The translations under genes and the position numbers were made by a program. The notes beneath the pieces were generated by a model. The model made no database searches, was not told the DNA's origin, and saw only the letters and a program-made list of their open reading frames with translations. This document shows, piece by piece, positions 46,174 to 58,789 of a DNA stretch of 64,000 nt. The stretch is from Icerya purchasi (taxonomy: Eukaryota > Arthropoda > Insecta > Hemiptera > Monophlebidae), in the NCBI GenBank assembly GCA_039619475.1, contig CM077116.1, positions 178,155,863 to 178,219,862 on the forward strand. Reading direction: 5' to 3'. Numbering within the stretch: position 1 is the first letter of the stretch; every line of letters starts with the position of its first letter.

Positions 46174-49100
46174 CTAAAAAATAAAAATGACTTTCATTAG
46201 TCCCAATTACATAAGCGTCGTATAATTTATTATCTGCTAGAGGTTAGAAAAAATTAATAAAATATTTCGTAGCAAAGAACTGTCCGAAAATTTTTTAAAA
46301 TTATTATAAAATAAAACAGTTACTTTTGCTTAATTTCAAAATAGTTTCGAATGTACTATTATTTTCGAGCAAGTAGAATGTTTTTTATTTTACATTTATC
46401 CATGTACGCCATGGAACAACCAATTTTACAATTTTTCGAAACTTTATTTCCTGAATAATTCACAGAAAATGTTTTATTGGTTTTTTCAACAACTGTATCT
46501 CCTAATAGAACTGGAAATGCGAAGCCCACTATCATTTCAGACATAATGGCTAGCAACAGTAAATGATGCTACTAATCCGGATGAATGTAAAAACTAATTT
46601 TTTATCGCACCGCTTTGTAAATGTTTAATGTTACACTTACTACCTTGAAACAAAAAGTGTAAAAATTCAGGAGGGAAGGGTTAATTACTACGGATAAATA
46701 TAGAATCGAATAAAGGAAACAAACTGGAAACTGCTATAGCATCATTTATATTTTAGTAATGAGTAGGTCCAGAAAGATAAGTATGCGCATATCTGTATCT
46801 CACAGCGGAGCAGATGATGAAACTTCGATTACAGTTTCAGGCACATATCCACAACTTCGATCCATCAAATATAAACTAAATTGATGAATGTTAATAGATC
46901 CAGGTTCACAAGGTTCTGCTGTGGAAGCTAAAATGTAGACCTTGTATAGAAAAGAATAGATCGTCTGTCCTTTTCTGCATTTCATACAGAAATATACTAG
47001 ATCAGGTGGAAAATCTTGAAAACGTAAAAGACTTTAAATATCACTTTTCCTCGCTAAATTTAATCCTCCAGTCTCTGACCCAGCTTTGTATTCTGTCTAT
47101 ATGGTTTTGTACGGCCATACTTGGGTGTATAAGATTAATGTTTAAAGCTCTAATATAGCTATATCATCTGCGTATGTTGTCATGATAGTTTGGTTTGATA
47201 TAGGCAATTCAGAGGTATAAATCGAGTAGAGAACCGGCCCAAACAAGCTACCTTACGGGGCAGACGCAATAATTTTTTCCCCCTCGGATACTGTATCATT
47301 GATTCTTACCAAAAAATTCCTATTTTGTAAATAAGATAAAAAAACTAAATACATATCTGTTGGAAGAATTTTTCTCAGTTTATACAAAAGCCCCATGTGC
47401 CAAACTCAATCTAACCTAAAACACTAATATATACTGCGTCGACAACCAGTGCAAACTAGTACCAGAGTTCAGTGCACTGCGCACATGAATGTCGGATCCA
47501 CTTCGGTGTGATGGATACGTATCCGGGATGCAGTTCTATAACCTGCGATTCAGTTCCAGATCCGTATCCGAAGAAATAATGAATTTACCCATCACTAATT
47601 TATGTACTATATCCGTCTAAAATAACTAGAAACAAAAATTAGTCAAAACAAATCATTATCGACAGAACTTGAACATTACTCCTGAACCAATGCCCAGCTT
47701 TATACAGTACGGAAAGTAGCATCATTCTGTTCATGTTATAAGTCAAAAATATTCACACTAAAAACTATAAAATAAGTTTTTTTTAAAGAAAAATACCGAC
47801 TTAAAGATTTACTCAAACAATTTTAATACCCTAAAAATTAAAAATAATATATTTTAGGGTAATGTATCCAAAATATTATGATAATTCTTAAACAACATTA
47901 ACTTTTCGTAGGCGGCAACAAGTTCAAATTACAATGTTTAGAAACAATTTAATAAGTATAACAAAAATGCTCGTTTTCCATAAGCCAAGTACTGAAAAAA
48001 AATTAAACAAATGTTTAATGTGGTTTCTAATTTTTATTGCATTTGTGAATTTTGTGTCGATTCCAAAAAGTTATTGTTACTTAAGAATTATTGTAATATT
48101 TTTACGCAGATTACACTGAAATATGTTATTTTTTGAATTTTTAAAGTAAATCTTAAAGTCGGTATACATTTTTTTAAAACATATATTTTTTATATGATAC
48201 TTAGAATGTGTACAAAATGATTTTAAAAGAATTTTTTTTTTAAATCATTTCACTTGCAAAGCAATTTATGGGCATTATACTTTTATTATTAATTTAATAA
48301 TATATAAAAAAAAAGTTTAGATCGTTTTATATATCACTAAAAACGGGGGTGGATCCAGAGAGACACTTGGGGGGGATTATATAATTACGTAATGTCTTCT
48401 ACGGTACGCAGTAGATTTGAGAAATACGTTGTTTCATAAAAAAAATCAAATAACGATCTCTTTAGAAATTTAAAAATGTTTTCAAAATACATAATTATTA
48501 CAATTTGATTTAAATTTTGTTTTATTTTCAAATAAAAAATAAAAAAATTATTCTAGCTAAAATGGTAGTTTAGAATTCAAATAGTAAGAAAGATAGTATT
48601 TTTGTTAGACTTTACTTCTTTTTTATTTTTGTTAGTAATCCAATCCGAATTCTTTGTTGGTGAGCAAATACAAAAAAAATACATATATTTCTCATTGAAC
48701 TATTTTCATTTACATCACAGATTAAAAATTAAAAATAAATAAAAACGGAAAACGATCGATGACAATTGCGTTTATAAAAGAATAAAAACGTAACATAAAT
48801 AGTTTTACTGGAAAATAGTATTAAATATTAGTTGTAATTAAATCCGTAGGTAAAATGTATACAAATCTTTTATAACATAAATTAAGTTTCTCTGTTATAA
48901 CAAATTTTTTCATAGACGTTTTGGTTCTTTAAGGGGGAAATGCCCCCACCCAACCGCGTGGATCCACCACTGTTAAAAAACAATACAAAGTACCAACCTG
49001 AGGGTTCATCAAACTCAGTTTTTTCAACTTTGGCTTTTTCAACAAATATTGTACTTTGTAATCTTTTAAACAACCATGCGTAAGATACAATTCTTCCAGA

Positions 49101-52100
49101 TCTGAGATAGAAAAATTTTGTAACCATAACTTATATCAATTTATAATACGAATATTTGAATTTTTATAAGTGATAATATTACAGTTTACAAAATGCAAGA
49201 TTGAAATAAAAAACAATAAATGAATTTTTAGCTTCCTAAATTTTTGATTACGAATTTTTTTTAATTCTTTTTATTTTGAAAATATTTGAGTAAAACTCAT
49301 ATAGAAGCATAATGAATTAAAAATTACATGTAATTACTTTTATTTCAAAATGAATAGTAAAAATTAAAAATTTCGTAGTTATTTGAATGTTAACAATTAA
49401 GCTTAAAATTTTACTTTACACAACTGGTGACACCATACAGTCTTTCAAACAAACCGAATTGTTTTATATATATATATATATATATTTGTTTTTTCTTCTA
49501 AATAATGGAAAAATCTGATATTCGTGATATTACATTTTTGACTTTCGATAATTTAAAAAGTTATTTAAAATTAAAACATAGTAATTTTCAGTTATGCTCT
49601 TATTTAGAATTTATAAATTTTATATTTGTATAGAGCGGAAAAATATTAATGTTGAAATAAATTATATCTTATTTTTTGCTTAATAAACTCTAAAAAAAGA
49701 TTACTATATAAGTTTTTGGTATTGCACACTCACTTTTTTTAATTAAATAAGACATTATGTCGCCCTTTACAAAAAAAATAAATAAATAAACCCTAATGAA
49801 ATGACGAACGCCTACAGACTAGGACCAAAATTCCTTCAAGGACTCCACCTTCTTCGTTAATTTAAAATTAGGAATTATTCAGTACCAGCTTCAAAATTAA
49901 GATTTTTATTTTCTTAGTTTTTTTAAATTAAAATGTTTTATTGGAATTTCCATTTTTTTGTCATATAAAAGAAATGATAATTTAGTGACACATTTAAATA
50001 AAATTAATAAAACCAGACCATTTTTGTGCGGTAAAAGGTATTCTTTAACATCAAAGCAAATTGTCGATTGTATAATTTCTATTTTTATTTGGAACAAAAA
50101 CTAAATATTACTTAACTATGCAGTTCACATTACGATGCAAAATTTAATTAAAATAATTATTTTAAACGCAATACACTGGCACTTAAAATTAATAACTGAA
50201 TTTAACTAACCTTTAAACCATATATAACTTATATTTGAACTAATTTAAAGTATACGTACAAATAGCAACGAAAATTGTACAACTTAAATCAATGTGTTAC
50301 AGGAAATACATAAAACTCAGGCATTCTATAGAATACTTAAGCGAAGTGTGTAACTTTTTGCTATTTTAATCAACGTGTAAAACAGTTTTTTTTTTTTTTT
50401 TTCGAAATTCAACATGCGGGATGGAAAAATATATCTAAAATATGTATAATTATATCCACGTATTAAAACAAAGTATATATATATTACCGGCAATGACATT
50501 GTATGTAATTTTATGCTTTTTAATCAATATATGAAAAAAATGTTTTCCTCAATTACTTATATTTGTCTAGTGAATTTGTAAAGTGCTTAGGCGTTATATG
50601 AAAGGTGCATGTTAGTGCATTAGAAAAATATAAAACAGAATAATCCGTTATATAACTTTAAGTAACAAGGACGCCTGCAGAACTTTTTCTCAAAGAGATC
50701 AAGATTGAAAAACATATTTTGACTATAGAAAACAATTCACTACTACATTAAAATTGGGAAGTTATTGTTTTCATTAATTCAAGAAGTTTATAATAAAAAT
50801 ATTAAAAATTATATTACAGTCCACCGTACATTTATGCAAACAAAATGTCATAAGCAACGATATTCTGTCACAAAGACAAATTTTTCTGTGTAATTAAATA
50901 GGAGTACTGCGCACTTATGGGTCAAAATATCTCAAACACGGTGTGACTTGCAATATTCTATCTCAAAATTTAAAGCACCACATATGTGTGCATGTGTGTA
51001 CTATTGGTGAAAAGTAAAAGTGAATTAAAGTTCAGAATGTTAATACAAAGTGATTCGAATCAGACATATTTAGGCAATTTTTCGCAACGAAAAACTCGTG
51101 CAACATTTTGTTCGAAGCTATCAAAATCTAGCCATTTGAAGCAAAATCGATAATGAACTATCTCACCACGATGCGTTTTAAAGTGCGCATGCACAACTTT
51201 TCCTAAATAAGTGTGTGTGCATGTGTATGTGCGTGTGTGTGCATGTGTATGTGCGTGTGTGTGCATGTGTATGTGCGTGTGTGTGCGCGTGCGTGTGTGT
51301 ATATTGTTTCTTAAAAATATAGTGAATACACCGTTAGTGCAGTCTTCAAGAAGATATAAATAAATTATTTAAGACTTCCGCAGATCATTATTCTCAATGC
51401 TGTTGCACCTCCCATTCAGGAGGTTGCACGTCACGAACACTATTTCGGCATCTGGCTAATTTTGTTAATAAGAAAAAATCTTTAATCCCTGTATTTGTAT
51501 ATTCATTAATTCCAGTCTCTTTCTTCCTGTTGGAGCTTTTCTTTTAATTCGAATAAGCCTTCTTCTCGAATTTTATAAACAATATATACTTAATTTTTCT
51601 TCTTCCTATATTATCAAGTATTTGCAACTTATCAACTTTACACCTATTCAACATTTGGCGGTTTGTTACCTTATTCGTCCACAGGATTTTTAGCATACAT
51701 CTGTTTGTCTACATTTCAACAGCGTCACTTTTTTTTTTACAATCTAAACTTATTATCCAGATTTCAGCAGAATACTGCACTACGGATCACGCATTACATC
51801 GTAATATTCGTTTCTTCATCTCTGTGTTCATTTCGTTGTTTGTCATTAATTTTTTCCAAGGAAAGCCTGGCTACGAATATTTTGGATTTCGTTTCTTTGT
51901 AACCACGTCCGTCATCGCAGTACTCCTAAATAATTGCCTTCCATTCGACGATTGGATGGATAAAGAATTAACACGAAGAATTACCGCAGCATGAAATAAA
52001 TTTTAGAGATTAAAAGAAGTTTTAAAGAACAGAAATTGGAAAATCAGTTTAAAAGCAAAAGTGAATATCTTGGAAAGGTGCGTCGTACCAGCTCTATTAT

Positions 52101-52511
52101 ATGGTTGTCAACATGGTCAATGAAAACTGTACATATTAACAGGATTAATCGAGTAAAGAGAGCTATGGAGATATCGATTCTTGGAATTAGGAGGACAGAT
52201 AGAATTCAATGGAAAACAATAAGACTAAAAACAAAAATGAAGGATATCGCGAAGAAGGCAGTCAGTTTAAAATGGAATTAGGATGGTTACAGATTCGTCG
52301 GGATGGTTTGGCCGCGAATGTGATCAAGTGGATCTTACTTAACAGCAGAAAGAGTGTAGGCAGGATAAGATAGGCAAACGGCTTTAGGCAGCGGATAGGT
52401 TCTGCTTGGCTACGGTTAAGTTTGGATGGAACGGTTTAGAGGAAAATCTGTAAATTACATGGCATTGATCCTGAAAACTAATTTTAAGAAAATTTATTAA
52501 TTAAACGGATA

Positions 52512-52565
<54 letters not shown>

Positions 52566-53967
52566 AGAATATGCATGGGTGGGGGGCCATCGGCCAATAG
52601 TCGGCGTAATAAAGACTTACATATTAATTTATTTATTTATGGAAGTCGCATATGCACATGCGCATATCCCTATACATCGCATATGTGCAATATCGTAGGT
52701 ACAGGATATACTTTACCCACATATCGGTTATCGGAGAAATTACTCCAAAGCTACATATATGGTTGAAAAATAAAGTTCACTTATCTTTCCATACGCACAT
52801 CTTCGGCCCATGATGCTGCAGGATACTTATTAGGTTGAATTAAATACTAACATAGAACAAGCTCGTCTTTATATACAGAGGTGAATTTCAAAATAGTATT
52901 ATTGCGAATATCGTGATTAATTAATGAAGAAATATTGCAAGTTTAACAAAACCGGTCATTCCTTAATTTCTGGTAATTGTAGTAAATTATAAGTTCGTTG
53001 ATCTAGTTACTCATTTCTGCAGCCTAATCTTCACTTTGTTTTCATGGAACATCGGTCAGATCGTTGATCATGCGCACTGCCTTTTTGAAGTTTTCTAGTC
53101 ACCGTAATCGCCTTTATGCGTGTAAGTTTTTACATTAACTCTGCAATACGCTAACCTCTATAGTCTTTCCATCAATAAATTAATCATTTTATATATACCA
53201 CATCATTTTTTTTCCTTAATTCCCGAGGTGTGGCATTCGTCCACTAATGAAATAACATTTTCACAATACTAAAGTTGTATCTTTATAGTGCCATACTCAG
53301 CTTCTGAGCGTACTAGGCAATTGTTATATGCAACGCAGGTGTACACATGCATAACTTCATTCGGAACTGATTGTAGTCGCTTGTTATCGCGCTACAAGTG
53401 CAGTCCCGTGTGTGTCTGCTGTGTACTGACCTAGCGCGCATATGATGTTGTACGTGGCGGGTCGCCATTGCCTTCCACGTGATTATTAGCGATTATTTAT
53501 TTAATTCTTGTAATAAGTTCTGTCGTCGCTCGGGATCGAACCCGTGACCTCCGTAACGGAAGTCAAACGCTCTAGCAACCAGGCTATCGCGACGACTAAC
53601 TAAAGTTGTATATCGATTAATTTTTTTAATACCGCAAACAGCAACATTTTTAAATTTAAAATAAACGCCTAATATCGATTATTGTAAAAAAAAAAAGACC
53701 CCAACGATTTAAATAAGTTACATTTCCGTCATTCTTTTTTACACACAGATATCATTCGTAAACTTAAACATCTTAAATTGATATTAGAAATAAATTTTTT
53801 AACAATATTATAGAAAAAACTAAATGAATGAATTATTTACCATCAAAACTATTATCTAATCCAGTTGAAAATGCGGTATCTAATCCAACTGGAACTGTAG
53901 CACTACATTCAAAATCGTCATAAGTTAAACTGAAACTAGGGCCCAATGTTAATGATTTCAAATTTTT
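46015..53967 (-). CDS. Leucine-rich-repeat protein, 3' part (three exons)
   Basis: Exons in transcript order are 53967-53841, 49101-48998 and 46173-46015, each flanked by AG and GT and agreeing in phase (0-1, 1-0, 0-stop). The joined 129 codons carry regular LRR-type units: NLKSLTLG, DLEELYLTHG, KLKKLSLMN and ALEYLRIYN. LRR proteins of this kind are often F-box substrate adaptors, but no F-box was seen because the 5' exons were not found; the role is unknown. The introns (4.7 and 2.8 kb) contain a hAT-like MITE ending just 25 bp from the second exon's donor, a jockey remnant, a LINE remnant and a SINE. Confidence 0.6.
47035..47420 (-). mobile_element. jockey-type reverse transcriptase fragment
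   Basis: On the - strand GSLFGPVLYSIYTSELPI (motif B region) and TTYADDIAIL (catalytic) occur near 47250-47155. After a frame change NHIDRIQSWVRDWRIKFSEE follows near 47120-47050. The order and wording are those of jockey-clade LINEs. It is truncated on both sides and broken. Confidence 0.8.
47794..48164. repeat. Inverted repeat, possible MITE
   Basis: TACCGACTTAAAGATTTACT at 47794-47813 is the complement of 48145-48164 with one mismatch. Similarity continues outward for 20 or so bases with gaps. About 330 bp of AT-rich non-coding DNA lie between. Confidence 0.6.
48344..48972. mobile_element. hAT-like MITE, copy 2
   Basis: A 629-bp non-coding element with imperfect inverted ends (CGGGGGTGGATCC at the left; the complement of CAGTGGTGGATCC at the right, 11 of 13 agreeing). 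Much of the interior aligns with 27036-27558, for example AATTACGTAATG and AAATCCGTAGGTAA. It lies 25 bp downstream of the LRR second-exon donor. Flanking 8-mers resemble each other weakly. Confidence 0.8.
48998..49101 (-). CDS. LRR protein, penultimate exon
   Basis: Acceptor CTATCTCAG, then (G)ATCTGGAAGAA giving DLEELYLTHGCLKDYKVQYL and LKKLSLMNPQ. The donor GTTGGT is at 48997. Enters in phase 1 and leaves in phase 0, matching its neighbours. Confidence 0.62.
49102..51207. other. LRR intron, no gene
   Basis: Very AT-rich; a TA microsatellite lies at 49465-49485 and a T run of 18 at 50385-50402. No coding signal. Confidence 0.5.
51208..51302. repeat. GT-rich minisatellite, 22-bp period
   Basis: About three copies of GTGTGTGTGCATGTGTATGT plus GC, followed by GTGCGCGTGC-type units. 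Confidence 0.85.
51955..52460 (+). mobile_element. RTE-like LINE 3' fragment
   Basis: The segments ISLKAKVLERCVVPALLYGC and then TWSMKTVHINRINRVKRAME occur in two adjoining frames near 52050-52160, and RTDRI and DIAKKAVSLKWN follow. A GH/R-type tail is degenerate near 52290. The order is that of the end of an RTE-clade ORF2. Truncated 5' and broken. Confidence 0.7.
52512..52562. repeat. AT microsatellite
   Basis: About 23 TA units, followed by TGTATATATAAG. Confidence 0.9.
52563..53283. other. LRR intron, no gene
   Basis: No gene or element recognised between the microsatellite and the SINE. Confidence 0.5.
53284..53596 (-). repeat. SINE family A, copy 2
   Basis: Complement of the repeat at 16877-17210. 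The tRNA-like head is at 53520-53596 (B box complement GGGATCGAACCC). It lacks the 47-bp segment of copy 1. The border with the flanking AC/AT tail is near 53284. Confidence 0.85.
53841..53967 (-). CDS. LRR protein, upstream exon
   Basis: Acceptor CTGTTTTAG, then KNLKSLTLGPSFSLTYDDFE and a segment rich in Gly and Asp ending before the donor GTAAAT. Phase 0 in, phase 1 out, matching 49101. Earlier exons are not seen. Confidence 0.6.
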
Positions 53968-54214
53968 CTAAAACAGATATAAACATTATTTATTTCATTA
54001 ACTGGACAGTTTGCTTAACCACATATCATTTCTAATTTTCCAATTTTTAGTTTTTTTTTCAATTAATGGCTTATTATTGTAGCTCATCGGCTCAAAAGTA
54101 CTTCGTTACTAAAGCTTTACAAACTCTTTTCATAATTCTAAACGCAAAAATATATTTAAAAGATTTTTTTTTTTATATACATAAAGGTGATCAAATAGCC
54201 AGAAATAATTAGTT

Positions 54215-54800
54215 TAATTTTAATTTTTATTATTCAGCCCTTGAGACGCTTGAGACCTTAGCTTCACCCGGCCTTCTAAGCCCGCCCCATCACTCACTTC
54301 GCTCGTGACGGAAAAAGAATTGGACTTGAATGTTTAAATTAAGTTCTAGGTTTTACGTCAGTGAACTGGGATTGTTCGAATGATTAGATTATGCAATAGA
54401 ATTTATCGATAGTCCAATGGGCTGTTTAAGATTAGCAAAAAAAAATAGATAAATAAATAAAATTCGAAATACAATTATTTTATGAAGAAATATATTTTTG
54501 TTTTCAATTAATAAATACGATTAATGTCATTATTTTAAGTCAAAGCTTCTTCAAAGATGATGTTTTACACGAATAAAAGATGATTCAATTTTTATTCCAG
54601 CTTTAGAGTTACAATGCAATAAGGTTTCATGCGGTAGCCCGTGTGAAAATATAGCATTTTCGTCCTTCATAGTTAAACTTACTTTTTCAAAACTCTGACC
54701 TTGAAATTTGTTAATCGTTATAGAAAATCCTAATCGGGAAAACTATAGTACTTTAAAACAAAAGGCCATCGGCGTATTTTTTCAAGTCAATACCTATTCA
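54215..54800 (-). mobile_element. Helitron helicase C-terminal fragment
   Basis: On the - strand, GFSITINKFQGQSFEKVSLT (about 54740-54680) is the last helicase motif of the Helitron Rep/Pif1-like protein, followed by ENAIFSHGLPHETLL. The frame ends near 54550. Beyond it, GTCACGAGCGAAGTGAGTGA near 54305 is typical of the sequence after such genes. Only about 80 codons remain. Confidence 0.7.
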
Positions 54801-55139
54801 CGGAATGTGAGCTGCAACGTCTTTTTTTTATTGCCCGCTAAAATTTTACAATGTAATAGATTTTGAACTTCTCAATCCAATAACTAAGAAAAAATTTAAA
54901 AAACCGTTCTTAATACGTAAGGCCCATAATAACATAACAATGTTCTGTATTTTTAAGTTGATAGACGCAATAAACTAAATAATAATTTCGAGAATGTATT
55001 ATTTTATGTCAATGAAATTTCAAAACATTTGTAAACATGCCCACTCCAACCCATATTCCAGACAGTATTAACTCTTCTTAAATCAGCTATGTTGCCAGCT
55101 GTTTTACATAAAAGCATATATAGGTAAAAAACAGTACAA

Positions 55140-56400
55140 GGAACTACGTTGTAGATGATAATATTCTGAAGGATTTTCCAGATCTGCTCAACGAAAACGG
55201 GAGGAAGATAATAAAGTATGGCTTAAGAGCGCAAGCGAATAACGGAAACGACAACAGAACGACGAAGTGAAGGAAACAAAGAGAACCACGGATTGGTAAG
55301 AAGACTAAGTTGAACAGACAGATAGAAAGAACGATTGTTGGAGAAAGAGGAAACGTACATATCCGATCAAAACCTAAGATGAAAACCTTTGCACAGTGGA
55401 AGGGGATTGGACGATGGTACATTTTTAAACAAGAAGTGAGAAGAGACAGCAACCCGAGCCAAGGAGTCCGCCGCTTCATTATCGAAGATGGCCGAATGAC
55501 TAGGAACCCACAGCAAATCAATTTGAATAGAATGAAGGAAAGAAAGAACGTGGGGATAAGTGAGCGTATGCGGAGTATGATAAAATCACAGGAATGATCA
55601 GGTATGGAAGAATGAATTAAAGAACGATCATGGAGTCAGATATAACCAAGAATTTAGAGGAAAGGTGATTGAAGGAAATGAAAATAACGGAACGTAGGAT
55701 AGTCATTTAATACGTTTATGAATATAGAACAGAAAGGAGGCAAGCGAAAAGATTCTGAGAAGCCAAAATCTGGGAGGATAAAAGAGGCACCGACACCATC
55801 CGGCCTCTTCGAACCATCTGTAAACACGGTTGCATGAGAAGGAAATTGAGAATTGATAAAACCGTGGAATTTCGTGTCTAATTAGGGCCTGCGGAAGAAA
55901 CTTAGAGAGCGTAGGTACAGTATTATACATATTTGGAGGATGGCAGAGATCGACGAAATTAAAAGTTAAATAAGGGAGACCGACAAAGGACAAAACGAAC
56001 TGAATCGAAGGGAGATCAGAGATAAAATAGAGGTTTTCCTAGGCACGAAACGCCAGTTCCTAGAAATGGAAAGATAAGAATGAATAAGAGTAGAGGGTGA
56101 GTGGGGGACGCTTAGTAAGAAACTGATATCCCAAATAAGATCTGCGAATAGAAAGGGGTGGTGTATTAGATTTAGCAAGGATTGCTGGAACTGGAGAGGA
56201 TTTAAGAGCACCAAGGCATAGACGAAGGCAAGAGTTTTGGATTATATCCAATTTAGAGAGTCGGGACTTAGAGGCACAACCATAGAGAAATGAACAGTAA
56301 TCAAATTTTGAGCGAATGATTGATTTATTTAGAGAAATAAGACTCAACTTCGTATATTTGGTAGAAGTAAGTCGAGTGCTGAGCGGCTTTCTCTGTCAAT
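55140..56400 (-). mobile_element. I-type LINE fragment, antisense
   Basis: On the - strand SIIRSKFDYCSFLYGCASKS and LDIIQNSCLRLCLGALKSSP (56347-56060) match the thumb region of the 39.3-kb LINE (SKFDYCSFLYAS, IQNSCLRLCVGAL). Further on, broken frames follow its RNase H part to about 55140. Several shifts and stops; both ends truncated. Confidence 0.82.
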
Positions 56401-56489
56401 AGATAACTTAACTGAAGATTCATTGTAGAATGAAACGCGCATCAGAAGCTGAATAAGAACTTATTTAGTTTCTGTTATATTGTACCTAG

Positions 56490-57330
56490 TTTAGACTGCA
56501 TGATTCTGACTGTATTCTTTATAATGCACATATATCGTTCGGCCTGGCCCCGTTTGTAGTCGCTTAATATAGTGCACAAGTTCAATATTTAATATCATAC
56601 TGTTGCACAAAGGTTTAGAATTTCTAACTAATGAATATTTCCCCATTGCCACTGGCTATTGGTTCCGGTAGACCAAAGTGGCAAACGTACTTTCGAGCAC
56701 CTGTATAGTCTTTTCAGATGATAAACTTAGAATAAGGAAGATCTTAAGATATTTTCTGTAGGTATCACCAATAATGAGGTACATGTATTCATAGAAAGGA
56801 CCAGCATGATCTATTTTAAGGAAATTCCTAACAATATATAGTATACTTATTCTGCTTCTCAGCTATATCGAGGTACGGGGAACAACTGTTCTAAAGTAAT
56901 TGAAAGGCTGGAAAGTTCATCTTCATGTAACTGGTTTTCTATATCGAATATGAAATTGGAATGCAACTGGATGGCAAAATATAGCAGTCCTGTAGCAAAA
57001 AGTATTGTTAATTTCCTGTTTAGGTTAAAGATATGTACAAGTAGATGGTGATCTGTAATGGGCGCAAAACATTGCTCATAGAAATAAAGAATTTCTGAAT
57101 ATCTCGTACAATAGCTAATGCTACCTTGACCAGTTGTGAGTAAATTCTCTCCGATGTTATAAGTATTCTAAAATCGTATACAACTACGTTCATAATCACC
57201 GATTTCATAAGCCAGCATTACTCTTAATCCAAAAAATCTGACATCTACGATAACAGCACTGGTAACAATAGGTGATAATGTATGAGGATTAAGCCAGTCC
57301 TTTGTTAATCTTATTGAAACAGTCTTCAAA
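56490..57330 (-). mobile_element. gypsy (Ty3) pol fragment
   Basis: On the - strand, RILITSERIYSQLVKVALAI (about 57185-57125) is the RNase H segment, followed by a ITDHHLLVHIF segment near 57060. Then LKIDHAGPFYEYMYLIIGDT (about 56825-56760) and FGLPEPIASGNGEIFISKKF (about 56690-56630) are the integrase core with two of its catalytic acidic positions. Frames change and stops occur. No LTR was found nearby. Confidence 0.75.
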
Positions 57331-57419
57331 TATTATTACAAATTATTATCAGTATAACACTATAACGACGTTCTACATATTTGGGATTTGCTATAATATT
57401 TAAATCCGTTTTCTAAAGC

Positions 57420-57690
57420 GTGGGTGACGCGGTAGCCTAGTGGTTAGGATGCTTAGGCTATCAAATCAGAGGTCACAGGTTCGAGATTTGTCTCGTTCCA
57501 GATCTAAATTGCTCGCAGGTTTATCCGGGCCGAAATAATTGGGTACTAAATAAATCCGGGAAAATAAAGGCGACCGAGAGAAAGGAACTGGCCTCTCTAA
57601 TCTCATTAGTGTCATGTTAAGCTTAGTACATTATGAACATTAACTTCTCAATTCACGATACCTTATCAATAGTATGGGACTTACTTTACT
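57420..57690 (+). repeat. SINE family B, copy 2
   Basis: The best head in the family: A box GCGGTAGCCTAGTGGTTAGG, B box AGGTTCGAGATT. Then the shared body (AAAATAAAGGCGACCGAGAG) and a TATGGGACTTACTTTACT end. Confidence 0.85.
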
Positions 57691-58789
57691 ACTTACTTAT
57701 GAAACGTAATAAATATATTTCATCACGAAACAAAGGTATTATGCGTTTATCTAATTTTAATTATCAAGGGTAAACAAATTTATTATTTAAACGTTGTGTG
57801 CTTACTTCTTAATAAACCCTAAAACTACAATCGTTAATCCGTGACGACACGAAATATTTTAAATAAAATCATTGCCGTGGTAAATATAAAGGAAACGTAA
57901 AAATGTAAATAAAATGATTAATAAGGTAAATACGAATTATAAGTTAACACTCAACGTTATTCTGTTATCCCATGGACGGCACGCAACAGTCGCAATAAAT
58001 GTTTCACATCAATAAATACTAAAATCAAAATAATTATTTCTGGCTCACTGATTTTTCATATTTATCGCTTGGCGTGTTTTCATTTCTTTCACTCACTCTC
58101 TCTCTCTCCTCTAGAGAGAGAAAAGATTATTTCTATATAAAACTAGTTACTTCTAATATTTGATGCTCTCAAATTCTCAACTTTTAAATATTTTTAGTCA
58201 TTTCATTACGGTAATGTAAATTATTGCACGATTTTCATTGTATAATTGCCAGTTGATATCGCTAAGGCGCGACTCGAATAAAGCGAGTTGGGATTTTCAA
58301 CACCATCGAGTGTTCTTAATTTTTAATTATTTCTGACTATTTTATTAATACTGAAATAATTTTCAAATTTTTAAACCAATTACAAATTAATTTCTAATAG
58401 TGACTATTTTTTTTTTTTTAATTTTATTTTGTAATATAGAAATTGTAAAATAATTTAATATCAATCAAATAACCAAAAATAATAATATTCAAACAGCATT
58501 TCTGATAGTTTAACGAGTAACAATGCTGCATATACGAAGAACTGATGGCTAAGCCTTCTAGTATCTTAAATCGTAAAGGAAAAAAAAATATTACTGACAA
58601 TTCGAGTAGATAAAATGCCCAAAACTGTCTTTTTTAATTATCTTACATAATCAAGTAAAATAATAATAAAATAATAATTATTATCTAATATTTAAATCTA
58701 ATCAAAATAAAAGTAAGCTGAAAAGGAGCTGATACAATCCTAGAAAATAAAAAGAACATAAAAAAATTTTAAAAAATGTAACATCCTCG
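57691..58789. other. Intergenic AT-rich DNA
   Basis: No gene recognised. A CT run lies near 58090-58113 followed by CTAGAGAGAGA, a short imperfect hairpin. Confidence 0.5.

Noticed and set aside
46359..46556. Small - strand ORF with six cysteines or so near its C terminus
   Set aside because: Within the LRR last intron, no signal peptide of good quality and no family match; not enough support to call a gene.
46800..46985. 61-codon - strand ORF with NIHQFSLYLMDRSCGYVP
   Set aside because: Looks protein-like but I could not place it in any family; may be a transposon fragment.
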